From Skeletonema tropicum (Eukaryota > Bacillariophyta > Thalassiosirophyceae > Thalassiosirales > Thalassiosiraceae): 64,000 nucleotides of DNA. A model generated the notes under the pieces. It was not told where the DNA came from and did no database searches. It worked only from the letters and a program-made list of their open reading frames with translations. Position 1 is the first letter of the stretch. Each line of letters begins with the position of its first letter. Positions 40,940 through 52,290 of the stretch are shown in pieces. The stretch spans positions 1,922,001 through 1,986,000 of the forward strand of contig CM074145.1 in assembly GCA_037178625.1 (NCBI GenBank), given 5' to 3'. Both the position numbers and the translations under genes were made by a program.

Positions 40940-41092
40940 AGTAGGTAGGAAGAGTCAACAGAAAAATATATGTCTGCTTTACTTTGACTTTGGGCTCTGA
41001 TACCATTACTGCAACTACCTATGATACGACTTAACGAATTCTATTATCAAAATAAGGACACTTGCACTTGCTGCAGTCCTACTTATCTTTCA

Positions 41093-41560
41093 TTACGGCA
41101 ATACCTCCAAGTAACCAGCCGCAAGCTTCTGTGCTCTCTCCCTTGATTGTGACGAATGACTCACCGCATATGCCGCCAGTTGCTCTTCACTCAGGCAATA
41201 CTGCATCGCCACTATCGAGCGGGCATGACTTCGTTTCATTTCCTTCAAGAATCTCGCGACTTTGATCGACACGTGAGCTTCCAGTCCAACGCAACCATAG
41301 AGAACCTCCTTTTTGAGATCATTCATCGGCGTGATAGACAGTAGACCACGAATGCTTTGGACGTCGCGTGCCATTTCTTGTTTGAAGAAGTTCTTGTCTC
41401 TCTTGGAGTTCCAGCGCATAGACACCTCATCCCTTGACGGATATTGAAAGCAATGCACGATGAACTCACAGGTGAGTTGTGTGTGGATCACATCAATACT
41501 TAAATACAATGTAATCAGATTAGATTGACTCACCACGCGTGGTAGACGGACGACGGACAT
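41093..41560 (-). CDS. Lineage-specific protein, copy with altered N-terminus
   Basis: From IVHCFQYPSRDEVSMRWNSK to the end it is nearly identical to the ORF at 42153-42668, but the first ~38 residues are different because ~230 bases were deleted, leaving a GTGAGT-containing stretch in their place. Whether it is still expressed, with a new first exon, is unclear. For the shared region see the intact copy. Confidence 0.5.
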   Translation of the reverse strand: MSVVRLPRVVSQSNLITLYLSIDVIHTQLTCEFIVHCFQYPSRDEVSMRWNSKRDKNFFKQEMARDVQSIRGLLSITPMNDLKKEVLYGCVGLEAHVSIKVARFLKEMKRSHARSIVAMQYCLSEEQLAAYAVSHSSQSRERAQKLAAGYLEVLP

Positions 41561-42152
41561 TTTTGAGACAAGCTGTCAACATCTTCAACTTCAACTTGAT
41601 CCTTTAAATGATGAATTGTAAAGCGACGGAGAAACGCTGCATGCAACGCAAATATCTATTAGGAACACCTCACTCGAACCGGAAAAACCCTTTTACTACT
41701 GTTACTATTGAATACTTTACTTCCTGTGGAGCTACCAAGTCGTTCCGCATGACATGTATAGGTTTTGTATTGTGACCGGCGTTGTTCCATATGACGTACT
41801 CAATCGTCATACATACTTATTGTAAAAAGTCTCCTCGAAAGGTGGTCAGATACAGCGAACAGGACAAAAGTTAGTGGTGTGTAATTTAGAAGGAAATATG
41901 AAGTCGTCGAAACTCTCCTTTACATCTACTCTTGCGACTGAGATATTGTAGTCAGATGGGTTTACAACATGACATACCGCCGCATTACTGACTGGGCCTG
42001 AAATAATGATCCTACGTCTACATTTCAACAGTCTGCTTTACTTTGACTTTGGGCTCTACTACCATTACTGCAACTACCTATGATACGACTTAACGAATTC
42101 AATTATCAAAATAAGGACACTTGCACTTGCTGCAGTCCTACTTATCATTTCC

Positions 42153-42668
42153 TTACGGCAATATCTCCAAGTAACCAGCCGCAAGCTTCTGTGCTCTCTC
42201 CCTTGATTGTGACGAATGACTCACCGCATATGCCACCAGTTGCTCTTCACTCAGGCAATACTGCATCGCCACTATCGAGCGGGCATGACTTCGTTTCATT
42301 TCCTTCAAGAATCTCGCGACTTTGATCGACACGTGAGCTTCCAGTCCAACGCAACCATAGAGAACCTCCTTTTTGAGATCATTCATCGGCGTGATAGACA
42401 GTAGACCACGAATGCTTTGGACGTCGCGTGCCATTTCTTGTTTGAAGAAGTTCTTGTCTCTCTTGGAGTTCCAGCGCATAGACACCTCATCCCTTGACGG
42501 ATATTGAAAGCAATGCACGATGATGTCTTCAGAGAAGCTCACTTGCTTAGCAGCATTTGTCGGTGACCTCTGATGGCCGAAGTTGACTATCAGAGCGTTA
42601 CCGTTGCCTTGGTTGGCTCCAACTTCTTTTGTCATGATACTTCGATTGGAGATGTAATTACGATCCAA
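42153..42668 (-). CDS. Lineage-specific protein with SF..RW.SK.D..FK pattern
   Basis: A 171-aa ORF. The visible pattern is QVSFSED, then RWNSKRDKNFFKQEMARDV, a middle segment YGCVGLEAHVS, and a basic helix RFLKEMKRSHARSIVAMQ followed by Ser/Gln/Ala-rich residues. I associate this layout (short beta word, W/Y-S-K-x-D/E, FK, GLE, Arg/Lys-rich helix) with a large family of small diatom proteins of unknown function, from memory and unchecked. No signal peptide or membrane segment. It is the intact member of the tandem pair. Confidence 0.6.
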   Translation of the reverse strand: MDRNYISNRSIMTKEVGANQGNGNALIVNFGHQRSPTNAAKQVSFSEDIIVHCFQYPSRDEVSMRWNSKRDKNFFKQEMARDVQSIRGLLSITPMNDLKKEVLYGCVGLEAHVSIKVARFLKEMKRSHARSIVAMQYCLSEEQLVAYAVSHSSQSRERAQKLAAGYLEILP

Positions 42669-43160
42669 ACACAGTTTTTATGCAAGCAACGAAGATCAAG
42701 TTGTGCGCAGCTGGATAGCGTCAACGAAGTGTCAAATTGCACGAGTTCACGATCAACAAGTGTGTTGTGCGTGGATCACGATCAATAAATAACTACAAGG
42801 AAATCAATTAGATTGACATCACCACGCGTGTTAGACGGACATTTTTTGAGAAGCTGTCAAAATCTTGAACTTGAACCGCTTAAATGATGAATTGTAAAGC
42901 GACGGAGAAACGCTGCATGCAACGCAATTATTACATAGGAAATAGGAACACAGTCGAACTCGAACCGGAAGAACCCTTTTACTACTGTTACAATTGAATA
43001 CTTTACTTCCTGTGGAGCTGCCAAGTCGTTCCGCATGACATAGGTTTTGTATTGTGACTGGCGTTGTTCCATATGACGTACTCAATCGTCAATCTACTCG
43101 AAAGCGAAAGGTTGTCAGATACAGCGAACAGGACAAAAGTTAGTGGTGTGTTATTATTTA

Positions 43161-43896
43161 GAGGCCTATTTTGTGTAAAACAGCATGGGCTACTTATCTT
43201 TCTCTGCGCAAAGTGACATTGGTTTGTTAACTCTTGATCGACCTCGAATAACTCCTTCATAGTCTACTGTCTATCTAGAGCTACTCTTTCTTCTCGTGCA
43301 AAAGAGGGAACAAACGAAGTGCAAATCTGTCATTTTGACAAAGGAATCGAATCAAACTGGAAGAGGAAGAATTAATGGAAGAAAAATATTATGTACGCGC
43401 AGTATAAGTCCAACAGAGAGATTGGAGAGTGACATCTGAGATGCCGAGAAGAACAATATGTTTACAAAGCTTGAGCTGCTGCCTAAAATTCTCTTCGTAT
43501 GATGAGTACCTCAACCATGTGAGCTAATTTTGCCGATTCAATATTATTTATATGAAATGACTATATGTACCAGAGAAAACAATTCCAGATCTCTGGCACT
43601 GGGAGGAAACGTCTATCTTTATCCAGTCCGTGCTCTATCTCAACTTGAACTCGAACTAGCTACAGCTACAGCGCTTAGCTACAGACTCCTAAACTCCTAC
43701 ATCAACGAAATAAATCCCTTGCCTCTTGAGCTTGAGATAGAACTGAATAAAAGGAGTGAAATAAGTTACATCAATACAATCATCACTAGGCTGGCTCGAA
43801 GGCTCACTCGGTTAAAGATACAAGGATATAATCGTCGCTCTGTCAGTCGCAGAATCACATCCAGCCAGACTTTTTAAGATGAACATCTAAGTTGGC
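43161..43896. other. Intergenic, no gene supported
   Basis: A 115-codon plus-strand ORF (43530-43877) is Leu/Arg-rich and of low complexity, with nothing recognisable. I see nothing else. Confidence 0.35.
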
Positions 43897-44150
43897 TCCA
43901 CGCCGCCACTTGTACAGGCAAAGACAAGGATTACGAGTAGTAACAATGCGGGGTTGCATCTGAAAGAGGAAAACTTTGGAATCAAATGGCCGAAAACTAC
44001 TCTTGGTGCTGTGCTGGATGATGCGGATGAATTGTCGGTGGAACTACTTACAAGATTGAAAAACATTTGTTATCGGTATTCCAAGCAAATAATAGATGCA
44101 TCGTCATCATCCCACGTATAACCGAATGGAATGATGTGCAAGCATATCTG
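43897..44150 (+). pseudogene. Relic of the 2H-like gene
   Basis: Near-identical to 39435-39650 (TCTGAAAGAGGAAAACTTTGG, GCTGTGCTGGATGATGCGG), then jumps to the GAATGATGTGCAAGCATATC part of the same gene with the middle deleted. Confidence 0.8.
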
Positions 44151-44360
44151 CCTGCACTTTGTCTCTTGACAAAGATGCAAAAGAAGAGTATTGAACAAAC
44201 GAATGAGATTTGAACCAACAGATGAACATGAGAAGCTGAGAATTCTTGTGAGCTGATCTGGTTGGAATGCATGCGAAGTCCTCGTCGTCGATGCAAGGAG
44301 CACTAATAGCGACGAGGAAAGTTAGCATGGCAGTAGTAAGACGAGTAATCATCATCATGT
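44150..44360 (-). pseudogene. Relic of the DUF1517 gene, N-terminal part
   Basis: Reads MMMITRLTTAMLTFLVAIS and later SAHKNSQL, matching the leader of the gene at 46066 (MMMKIPLRTTAMSTFLVAM, LAHKNSPL) with frameshifts. It is fused to the 2H-like relic. Confidence 0.75.
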
Positions 44361-44557
44361 TGTTGTTGGAATCGAAGTACCTTTAAAGTCATAAATTTCA
44401 AGTTCTACGAGTATTCTACTCCACTCATGGGCATTAGTATTGTATCAGTTGTCACTTCCACTCACGTGAGCTCGTTAAATTTTGAAAGGCAAAAGGCTGG
44501 CTCATTACCATTGTCATAGAGAAACAAATTCATAATCAACACCATCTCAAAACACAC

Positions 44558-46066
44558 TTAAACAGTCCTCAAACTAGAATAATCAGCCAACACATCTCTC
44601 ATTGTCAAGGTCTCATCCCTCTCCTCAGGTGTCCACAAAATTTCTGCCCCTCTCAAACACTTATCCGCCTTGGAATCTGCAGCTATACGGCTCAACGCAT
44701 CTTCCACATCTCGAATAGAATTGACTCTCTTTGAAAGTGTCTTGCTGGTACTATCTCCGTCAATGAGCAGCACCAACGTTACAACAGCAACAGTAGCTTT
44801 GGGAGAAAAGTCATTTGCTCGTTTCATCCCACCAGCACTGTAATCAACTCCACCATAATTGCTCACAGTCTCTCTCTGGAACTTGCTACGTTCTCGAATG
44901 GACATGTTATTGAATTCACGTTGTGCCTTGGATTCATCTTTAAAGTTGTATCCCGACGTGGATGCCGCTACAATATCTTCTTTGCGTCTCAATAACTCCA
45001 AGGCCACTTGAGATGTCAGATTCTGCAATCCGACACGACTATCAGTCCTTGCCGTGCGAGAGAGGCGGTTCAATGCACTAAGGATTGAATTGGGACTGTC
45101 CCGGTCAGCGACGTTTAGAGCTACGCTAATCTTCACAGCAGATACTCCTGAGCCAAGCACACTTTGGGCATTACTCCCAACAGCACTGCTAATTGAGTCG
45201 CCAACAGAGCTGCCAATGTTTCCAAGAGCGGAAAATGCGACAAGTGCAAAGACGGCAAAGATGAGGAATGATCCAAAGCCTGGTCCTCTCGAGACTACTA
45301 CTCCTCCAGGAGAATAGTAGGGTGAATAGAATGGATTAGAAAAGGGACTATTGTACGAGAGAATAGAATATGTCAAGAAGTGTGAAAGAACAAAAAAGTT
45401 AGCAATGAGAAGGGTGCTCATAAGATGTGTATGATATTATAGGCTGACTCACCTGTAGAATGGACTAATGCCAGGAGTCACAATAACATTCGGCCTAGAA
45501 TAATACCCCGACGAATATCCTCGTGAATACCCCCTCGAATATCCACTCGAAGGAGCAGAGTATGTCCTACTAGTACTACTTCTGCTCGACGATCCACCAA
45601 AGGAACCACCCATTCGTCCACCACTTTGAACTGCCCATGCATCATTCGCAGAGAGGAATAATGGTAGGAGGAAGATTGCCAGTGTCATGAAATGTGTGGA
45701 TAGGAATTTCTTCATGGAGGAGGCAAGATTTTGAATCATCACTGCTTGTTTGTTGCTTGCGTTCTCGTTCTCGTTCGCATCATTCTCATCATCATTATTA
45801 CTGGTGTTGGAAGCATGGAGCATTGTGGCAGTTGCAGCCGATCGATCACCGAGTGGTGGACGAGGAAAAAACGATAGATTAAGATTATTGTGAAGCGGAG
45901 GAGCGGCAAAGATCTTGTTTGACGGCAATGTGATGTGGTTTGGTACAACATGAAGCGGAGAGTTCTTGTGAGCTAGTTGGAACGCATGCGAACTCGACGC
46001 AAGTAGCACCATGGCGACGAGGAAAGTTGACATGGCAGTAGTACGGAGAGGAATCTTCATCATCAT
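44558..46066 (-). CDS. Plastid-targeted DUF1517 protein
   Basis: Exon 1 runs from 46066 to 45453, the intron is 45452-45348 (GTGAGT...CAATAG), and exon 2 ends at 44558. I start at the MMMK methionines because a signal peptide follows immediately (FLVAMVLLASSSHA) with Phe after the cleavage point, the diatom plastid-import signature. Next come an acidic Asn-rich spacer, a second hydrophobic segment (FMTLAIFLLPLFLSANDAWA, a likely thylakoid signal), and the Gly/Ser/Arg/Tyr-rich SGGRMGGSFGGSSSRSS and SRGYSRGYSSGYYSRP segment. Exon 2 supplies SPYYSPGG, a membrane helix (FLIFAVFALVAFSAL) and the DUF1517 domain. Plant relatives sit in thylakoid or envelope membranes; one (FLAP1) affects acclimation to fluctuating light. 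The exact role here is unknown. Confidence 0.82.
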
Positions 46067-46276
46067 GTTGTTGTTGTAATGGAAGTTATGCTGCTTCTTT
46101 TGATACTGGCGGTGCCAATTAATGGCAATGCGTAAGTACCTATATGTCATGGATGCTCTCGATGCTCTCTCGATCTCATCGGAAGGATTTCGCAGAAGAT
46201 TCTGACCGAGTTGACACCTTTGCTTTTCTTGCGTGGCAAATGAGTGCACGGCTGAAAGTTTGCAAAGAAATTGCAC

Positions 46277-47098
46277 TTACGCGGGGGTCGAACCCAGGAC
46301 CCAAGACCTCTCTCCTCCTATCCCCTTCAAATGCATGCACCGGGACGCTAGAGAGAGAGCAACTGCTTGATAGATGTATCTACCTCTTTAGCTTTTGGTG
46401 TGGCACGATATTTATCCTCTCATAGATGGCAATAATGAGTATTGCTGTCCGATGATTTGAAGAATGCTTGATAATGCAGTGGGTTCAAAACATTGGTACA
46501 GTTTGTAAAGGTAAAGCTATTCACGGCCCCAGCCCCAGTCTCAGCAATCAGCATTGATGGGTGGAGAAGTTTCTCTTCTTGTGTCTTGGCATCGATATTG
46601 CGAGAGCTCACACAATCAATCCCTTTTGGTTTCCTGACTGTGTGAACATCCAGCGTTGAAGGGCATGTAGATAGGGGAGATACAATCCAGCAAGTTCACT
46701 TGCATCTGACTGGTTTACAATTTATTCAGCCAACCAAAGCAATGCAACATGAAATAGACTGATGTCAAAAAGAAATGAAGTTGGGACAACACGAATAAAG
46801 ACGTTTACAAGTAGTTCCACAACCGATAAAAAGCAAAAGGGTTACCCACAAGGGGCTGCAAAGATTGATGTATGGCCCTGATATTCGACAAACCACTGCT
46901 GTCTCTGGAAAAATGCAAGAGACAGTGGTATTTTAGTTTCTCGAAAGGCATGAAAAAGGTGATTTTTATGGTATATAAAGTTACGTTTCTGAGGCTTGAC
47001 AACCACGAACTCCACGGACTAACGAACTGCCACTTGCCACTGACCATGCTGCAGCATCACCCTCTAGAGTAGTATCTAACTCTCTCCATTCCACCACC
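46277..47098. other. Intergenic, no gene supported
   Basis: Contains a GTCGAACCCAGGACC word near 46290 that imitates a tRNA T-arm on the minus strand without a matching cloverleaf. The last ~100 bases precede the FUN14-like gene. Confidence 0.4.
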
Positions 47099-47911
47099 AT
47101 GCTGCCACTGCGCTCCCTTCTCCTCCTCCTCCTCACCGTACTAGCGTGCTCCATTGCTCCAGCTCACGCACAGAACTACCGACACGACGGCGGCCTTTGG
47201 ACAGAGATCAAACGAGCCTCTGCCACAATCGCCACGCCTGTCGAGAGAGCAGTGCAGGAACGATATAAGAAATTATCGGATAGAGGCAAATTTATGGCTG
47301 GAGCTGCCTTTGGGTTTGGTGCCTCTAGATTTGCAGTGAGCAGTGAGTTAATGTATCTTGTTGGTTGCATAATTTTATGCGCAAGAGTGCAGTAATGCCA
47401 TTATTAGTCAGACGTGCACAGCTGCGCCAATGTGCATATATAATATCTCACCACAGTCCCCAACAAAATCATTACATTTTACAGCCACAGTTAAAACAGT
47501 TAAGATAGTGGGAGCTTCCTACATTGCGTGAGTTTCATTGTTTCAAATTGAAGGGATGTCTGAACTTCATTGTGATGTTATCTGATCAAAAATATTGATC
47601 TCATCTCTCTCTCATCTGTGATACAATATGCATGAATCAACAACAATACAAACTACACAACAAATATATACAGATTTGAAGCCCTAGAATACGCCGGGAT
47701 ACTCAAAGAAGCTCAATCCACCAAAGAAGGAGATGCAATCATAGCAAAGACGAGAGACTATCTACTGCGAACTGCAGATGGGATTAGGGTCGACATTCGA
47801 ACAAATTTGAATCCAACTGCTGTAAAGGAGAGGATTGATAGAAATATGAAGAGAGATAAGCCTGGTACTACTGGATTTGGGACTGGTGCATTTTTCGGTT
47901 TCATCCTTTAG
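47099..47911 (+). CDS. Small secretory-pathway membrane protein, FUN14-like
   Basis: Three exons: 47099-47342, 47485-47527 and 47674-47911, with introns GTGAGT...TACAG (142 nt) and GTGAGT...TACAG (146 nt), giving 174 aa. It starts with a signal peptide (LLLLLLTVLACSIAPAHAQ). Then come a helix region, a glycine-rich membrane segment (KFMAGAAFGFGASRFAVS), a short second one (VKIVGASYIAFEALEYAG), and a terminal glycine-rich GFGTGAFFGFIL. Glycine-spaced helices with this order resemble FUN14-domain proteins, which are small mitochondrial or plastid membrane proteins, but the match is by eye only. It could be an unrelated two-helix membrane protein. Confidence 0.55.
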
Positions 47912-48111
47912 AGATGAACGTGGCTAGATTGGGTGCTTGTTTGAGTTCCATTCGATTCGTATTTGATGCAACAATTCGTTTTAGTACTTTCACTTACTCA
48001 TGCACTAGATGAGCAATATGTATAATCTAGGATGAAATTATAAATTATAGAAGCATGGATCTTCACCTGCTGAATTTTGCAGCATCTATCCCGCGCAATC
48101 AATCCAAAGGT

Positions 48112-48624
48112 CTAAGCAGCAGCTTTCTTGCACGGTCCTTTGTGTTGCTTCCAGTTTGATACTTGACAATCTCGGGAGCAATAAGCAACCATCTTGCATC
48201 GTGAGCACCTAATCAAATTATCACGTTTTACTCCACATCCAGCGCACACGGACACATCCCCCCACGATGGCAACGCTTTTGCAATCCCGCTCATGTTGTC
48301 AAGACCACTGCTCTGGGTGCCGGAAGTTCCCGCATCAAACTTGGTCCTCGTGCCGTCGAGCCATTCATTAATAGCCCTGGCGGTGGCATTCAAAAGTCCC
48401 TTCGGTCCAAACATACAAGATCTTTCCAACTTGCCCTGAGTAGGGTTGTAGCCCTCAATGACATAAGTCTTCACAACGCAGCGACCAACTACAAACACCG
48501 CCGTGTACTGTTGCAAATAGGCTGTTGGGTTCATGGACATCATAAACCTCCCCTGTACATGAACGGACGATCTGTAGGAGAAACAATTTTTGCCCCGCGA
48601 CGTAACGGAAATTGGTTGATGCAA
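48112..48624 (-). CDS. MYND zinc-finger protein
   Basis: A 170-aa protein with a C-terminal MYND finger: C127, C130, C140, C143, C149, C153, H161 and C165 bind two zinc ions in the family's cross-brace. The N-terminal ~120 residues (AYLQQYTAVFVVGRCVVKTY, ATARAINEWLDGT) match no domain I know. MYND fingers mediate protein-protein contacts, often with proline-rich peptides. An upstream Met at residue 1 versus those at 29 and 31 cannot be decided; the first ~25 residues are the least convincing. Confidence 0.8.
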   Translation of the reverse strand: MHQPISVTSRGKNCFSYRSSVHVQGRFMMSMNPTAYLQQYTAVFVVGRCVVKTYVIEGYNPTQGKLERSCMFGPKGLLNATARAINEWLDGTRTKFDAGTSGTQSSGLDNMSGIAKALPSWGDVSVCAGCGVKRDNLIRCSRCKMVAYCSRDCQVSNWKQHKGPCKKAAA

Positions 48625-49849
48625 CTGATGCTGTGGACTACTGCCTTAGGTAATCATCATTACCACCATTCACGATGCCACCACAACGCAACAATCGATA
48701 CTATATATCCATAGGGAGGCATCAGTGTCTTGGTAGCTGCTGCTTCGCCCGATTACGTCGTCCGGAACGTCGGTTACTTGATGTCAACAAATTTCAAATT
48801 ATTTTTTATATCAACGCTACTGCGCAGTAAAGAGGGGCAATAAACCATTTCCAAAGGCAACCAGCCCGATCCCTCGACTCCAATATCATTTTAGACGACG
48901 GATTGGCACTCTGGAGCGGAAGGAAAGGCTGTACAACGTTGCCTACGAGGTGCAAAAATATATATACAAATTGTCGTTTCCGTCGAAAACAACAATCAAC
49001 TGACAATTTAATGAAAACGGCGTGGATATCGATTAAAGAAGCATTGATATATCACTATTATGATAGTATACATCCATGGGAGCAACATTAATAATGTTTG
49101 TTGAGGGGAACAGCATATTTATCAAGTATTACTTATTTAATAATTTACATAAAATACCACAAATAATAACACAGTATATCCGATATTAAACTCTACCATG
49201 ATGCACCACCAACACATTGAAGTCTTCTGTTGTGGTTATATGATCGTATGGTACAAGGATAACCACTCATTTGTTATTATTGGTTCTTTACAAAGTTGAT
49301 TATTGCATACACTCTGGGTAGAAAAATAGATTGCCTCTCACTGATGAAATGTGCTTGATCATGTACAAGTTGATGTTTGTGAACAGTTCAGGTAGCAAAA
49401 GACGTCCCCCAAGTAATATGTATCAATTGAATGCGAGGAAACCCTCTCCTTTGCTGTGTATCACCACGTAAACGTCCGTGGGAGGGGTGAAGGGAGGTAA
49501 AAGTTGTGGATTTTATGCCGTCGATGGCGACGTTAATTTCTTCATTTTCGATCAACCAACTGAGTATTGCTGTCGTTTCCACTTAGATTATGATGTATAA
49601 GATTGGATAAGCTGAGTATCATAGGTGTATTTGTCAGATGTGCATAACTGTGGCCATAGGAGTGGAGGACATCATGGTGAGGGTGTGAAAGATGATATTC
49701 GGAGGGTGGATTTGAGTGGTACCGTTTAGCGAATTTGACGTTACGATAGGAATCGTATTCTAGCTACGGCCAAAATAGCGATTTGTACGTAGGAATAGTA
49801 GTAAGAATTACTTGTGTTCGACCTTAATTGGAGGTAGGGACCTGCCGCG
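48625..49849. other. Intergenic, no gene seen
   Basis: AT-rich DNA without a supported ORF, RNA gene or clear repeat. Confidence 0.4.
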
Positions 49850-52280
49850 AACTAAGTAGACCCCCCGGGGGATCTAAAAATTTTGGCTAGTCTGCTCTAC
49901 TTAGGGGGGTCTAACTTGAATTTTCACCCAAGAGACCCAGGGCACATAAAAGAATGGGCTGAACCACAAAATTGAAAAAGTGGTGCCCTCTTTTTCATCT
50001 AGATAAATTTCCGTACTTATGCAACCGTTTAGGGGGGGCGCCCTTTCCATCCACACCACCGTGCGTGTCATCAAAATTCTGCACTCAAACCTCCTCAAAA
50101 CACTTCGATGACATCTTCACCATGACGCTGTGCTAGTAAAAATTATGTCAATGGCTATGCCCATTTTATTTCTCGATCCGACGCATTTGCCTTCTATCAT
50201 GCTATTGGACTATGAATCCGCCATGTCGAGAAATATAGGGGCATTCAGTTATTGTGCATTTGATGATGGCAACAGCACATCATCGGATGATCTCCGATCC
50301 ACCGATGCATCATACCATTGCCGACAAAGACGAGCGCTGCCGTCGACCCAACATCAACAACAGTTCAGGAAATTAATTAAGATCGCTCGCCATCGTCGGT
50401 AAGACAGGTTTAATTATCCCCATCACTGTGCATCATTTTGTTGGAGCCGATCCACTGACACAAGCACATTTATTTTTTTTAGCCGAGATCCACGGACACA
50501 ACCATTTCCGACAAAGACAAAAACACGACAGAACTGATATCAACAGGAGCACCTGCTAATGAAGAAGACCCGCTGTCATCGTTGGCGGGACAATTGTATT
50601 TAAAATTGAATGTTTGCTTTGCTTAGTAAGAAACTTAAATATGAGAGGTGAGTGCAAGAGAAGTTCTTAATATGTTATCACACTATATTATGGATAGACT
50701 CACATTTATTACACATTAAATATTATTAACTCTTCTTTGACTTTTTCGTATCTACTTCATTGGATGTGTTAGGTGGCTCGGGTGCTGGTCGCTTTTGATG
50801 TTTGCTGCTCTTATTCGTGTCCACGCTTGCTTTCAACTTTGATCTCAGAGACACGTCGTGCTTCGGACAATGCTCTTCCTTCCACTGACGGAAAACAACT
50901 GCAAACCTAGAATGAACAATCTTTTGCAGAATTATGCGGTACACTTCGTCTATTGCACCGCGCTGGACCGACATTGGGCTGGATTGACACAGGTTTACAC
51001 TTGTGGCAAAGGTGCTTGTTGTCCATGACGAGACGCTTCCCCTCTCTAAAACAATTGCGCAGGTTTTGAGTCATGAGATCATGTGTAAAGGAATTGCGGA
51101 CGGCTTTCATTGCTTCCTTTCCCCAATCAAAGAAGTATTTTGAAACCAGTGTAAGTCCACCACAGTTCACCATTGCAATGTTAGTGTCATAATACTTTGC
51201 CATATATTCTTCGTCTGCGTCTTCTTCCAACAATATCATTGACAACAGTAAGCGCTTACTCTCATTCTTTTCCTCACTATCTTCTTCATATTGGCTTAGG
51301 AGCGTGTACTTTTCCAGCATGTTCCATGTGTAGAGTTGACGGGCATGTGCAGTTTTTGTAAATTGCCATTTCCGTAGATGAAATGCCGAGATGTGCTATG
51401 GCATCACTCTCTACCATCCAAACCCCTTGATGGCAAAGTGATAAATTATTGGATGCAACAATCATGTTGATAATACATTGGAGTAATAGTAGGATGGGGT
51501 ACATGCTTGTTTCGGAGGAGCCGTTGTCATTGGTAGGTTGGTTTTGTGTGAATATGCTTGGTCTTTGGCATCGGGTGCACAAGTAGATGTCAATCATACT
51601 GTTAGAAATTTACTGGTACCTATTTTGCTACATACTATTGTGATAACGCGCATGGTGCAGAGGCCTTTTTTTGTGGTTCAGCCCATTCTTTTATGTGCCC
51701 TGAGAGACCCACCCCACCACCACACTGCTATGCCCAGTGCACATCATGATGTTGTGTGTTGATGCAGTGGCTGGACGCATCTTGTTAAAAATCGTGAAAG
51801 CATCCGTTGGATTGCCCGCCTCGTGTGACTGTGACAAAGCCATATGATACATCGGATTACAGAACAACTACTCTTGTTCAGGTTGCCTACAAGGCATATG
51901 ATCTTGGTTTTCCTTTCACATTTGGTGACTTAACACCAGATGGTGTTGGCGGTACTATTGTAGAATCTCAGAAGGTGAAAATGGATCAGATGGCGAATTG
52001 GCATAACAGCCCTTTCCTTACATACATGTGCAAGAAGGAGAAAACGTATTACAAGATTGTCAAGAAGCAATGCTTCACCAAAAATAGGATAGGAATAAAA
52101 AATGCACCACCAATATAAATGCGCACGCAAGCCATGCTGTGCAGAGCACGGAGCTCCTATGTTCTGCACGCAAGAAGATGATGTAGATGTGAAGACATAA
52201 ATTAACGTGTAATTGATCCCCTAGTGATCGCCTTACTAAGTTACCTACTAAACGAAACCTGAGGAGGGGGGTCTAAATAT
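49850..52280. mobile_element. Possible DNA transposon with G/C-tract ends, decayed
   Basis: The left side has TAGACCCCCC (49857 on) and the right side GGGGGGTCTA (about 52266-52275), inverse copies of one another; a further GGGGGGTCTAAC lies at 49904. Between them are minus-strand coding remnants and short plus-strand ORFs, none recognised as a transposase. I did not find a convincing target duplication. The assignment is weak. Confidence 0.3.
50726..51600 (-). pseudogene. Unrecognised coding remnant, several frames
   Basis: Three overlapping minus-strand frames join into one protein-like path: MIDIYLCTRCQRPSIFTQNQ, then MLEKYTLLSQYEEDSEEKNE through FFDWGKEAMKAVRNSFTHDL and HLCHKCKP, then QRGAIDEVYRIILQKIVHS to a Lys-rich, Pro-containing tail. 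Two frame changes (near 51300 and 50970) imply indels or small introns. Composition is that of a real protein (mixed, with CxxC pairs), but I recognise no family. It may be cargo or a transposition protein of the surrounding element. Confidence 0.4.
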
Positions 52281-52290
52281 TTACTCCTAA

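Larger units (their letters stand above)
40972..43160. repeat. Tandem duplication, two ~1-kb units
   Basis: The unit beginning GTCTGCTTTACTTTGACTTT at 40972 recurs at 42031 (offset 1059). Both contain a minus-strand ORF and end with CAGATACAGCGAACAGGAC (about 41848 and 43113). Unit 1 lacks ~230 bases in the ORF's 5' part. Divergence of a few percent suggests a fairly recent event. Confidence 0.85.

Noticed and set aside
43530..43877. 115-codon plus-strand ORF
   Set aside because: Leu/Arg/Ser-rich low-complexity translation without signal, motif or duplicate.
46266..46350. tRNA gene on the minus strand (GGGTTCGACCCCC-like T-arm word)
   Set aside because: The five bases flanking the putative T loop do not pair as a T stem, and no D arm, anticodon arm or acceptor stem can be drawn around it.
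51807..52118. 103-codon plus-strand ORF opposite the coding remnant
   Set aside because: No recognisable pattern; it lies in a decayed element and could not be connected to neighbouring frames.
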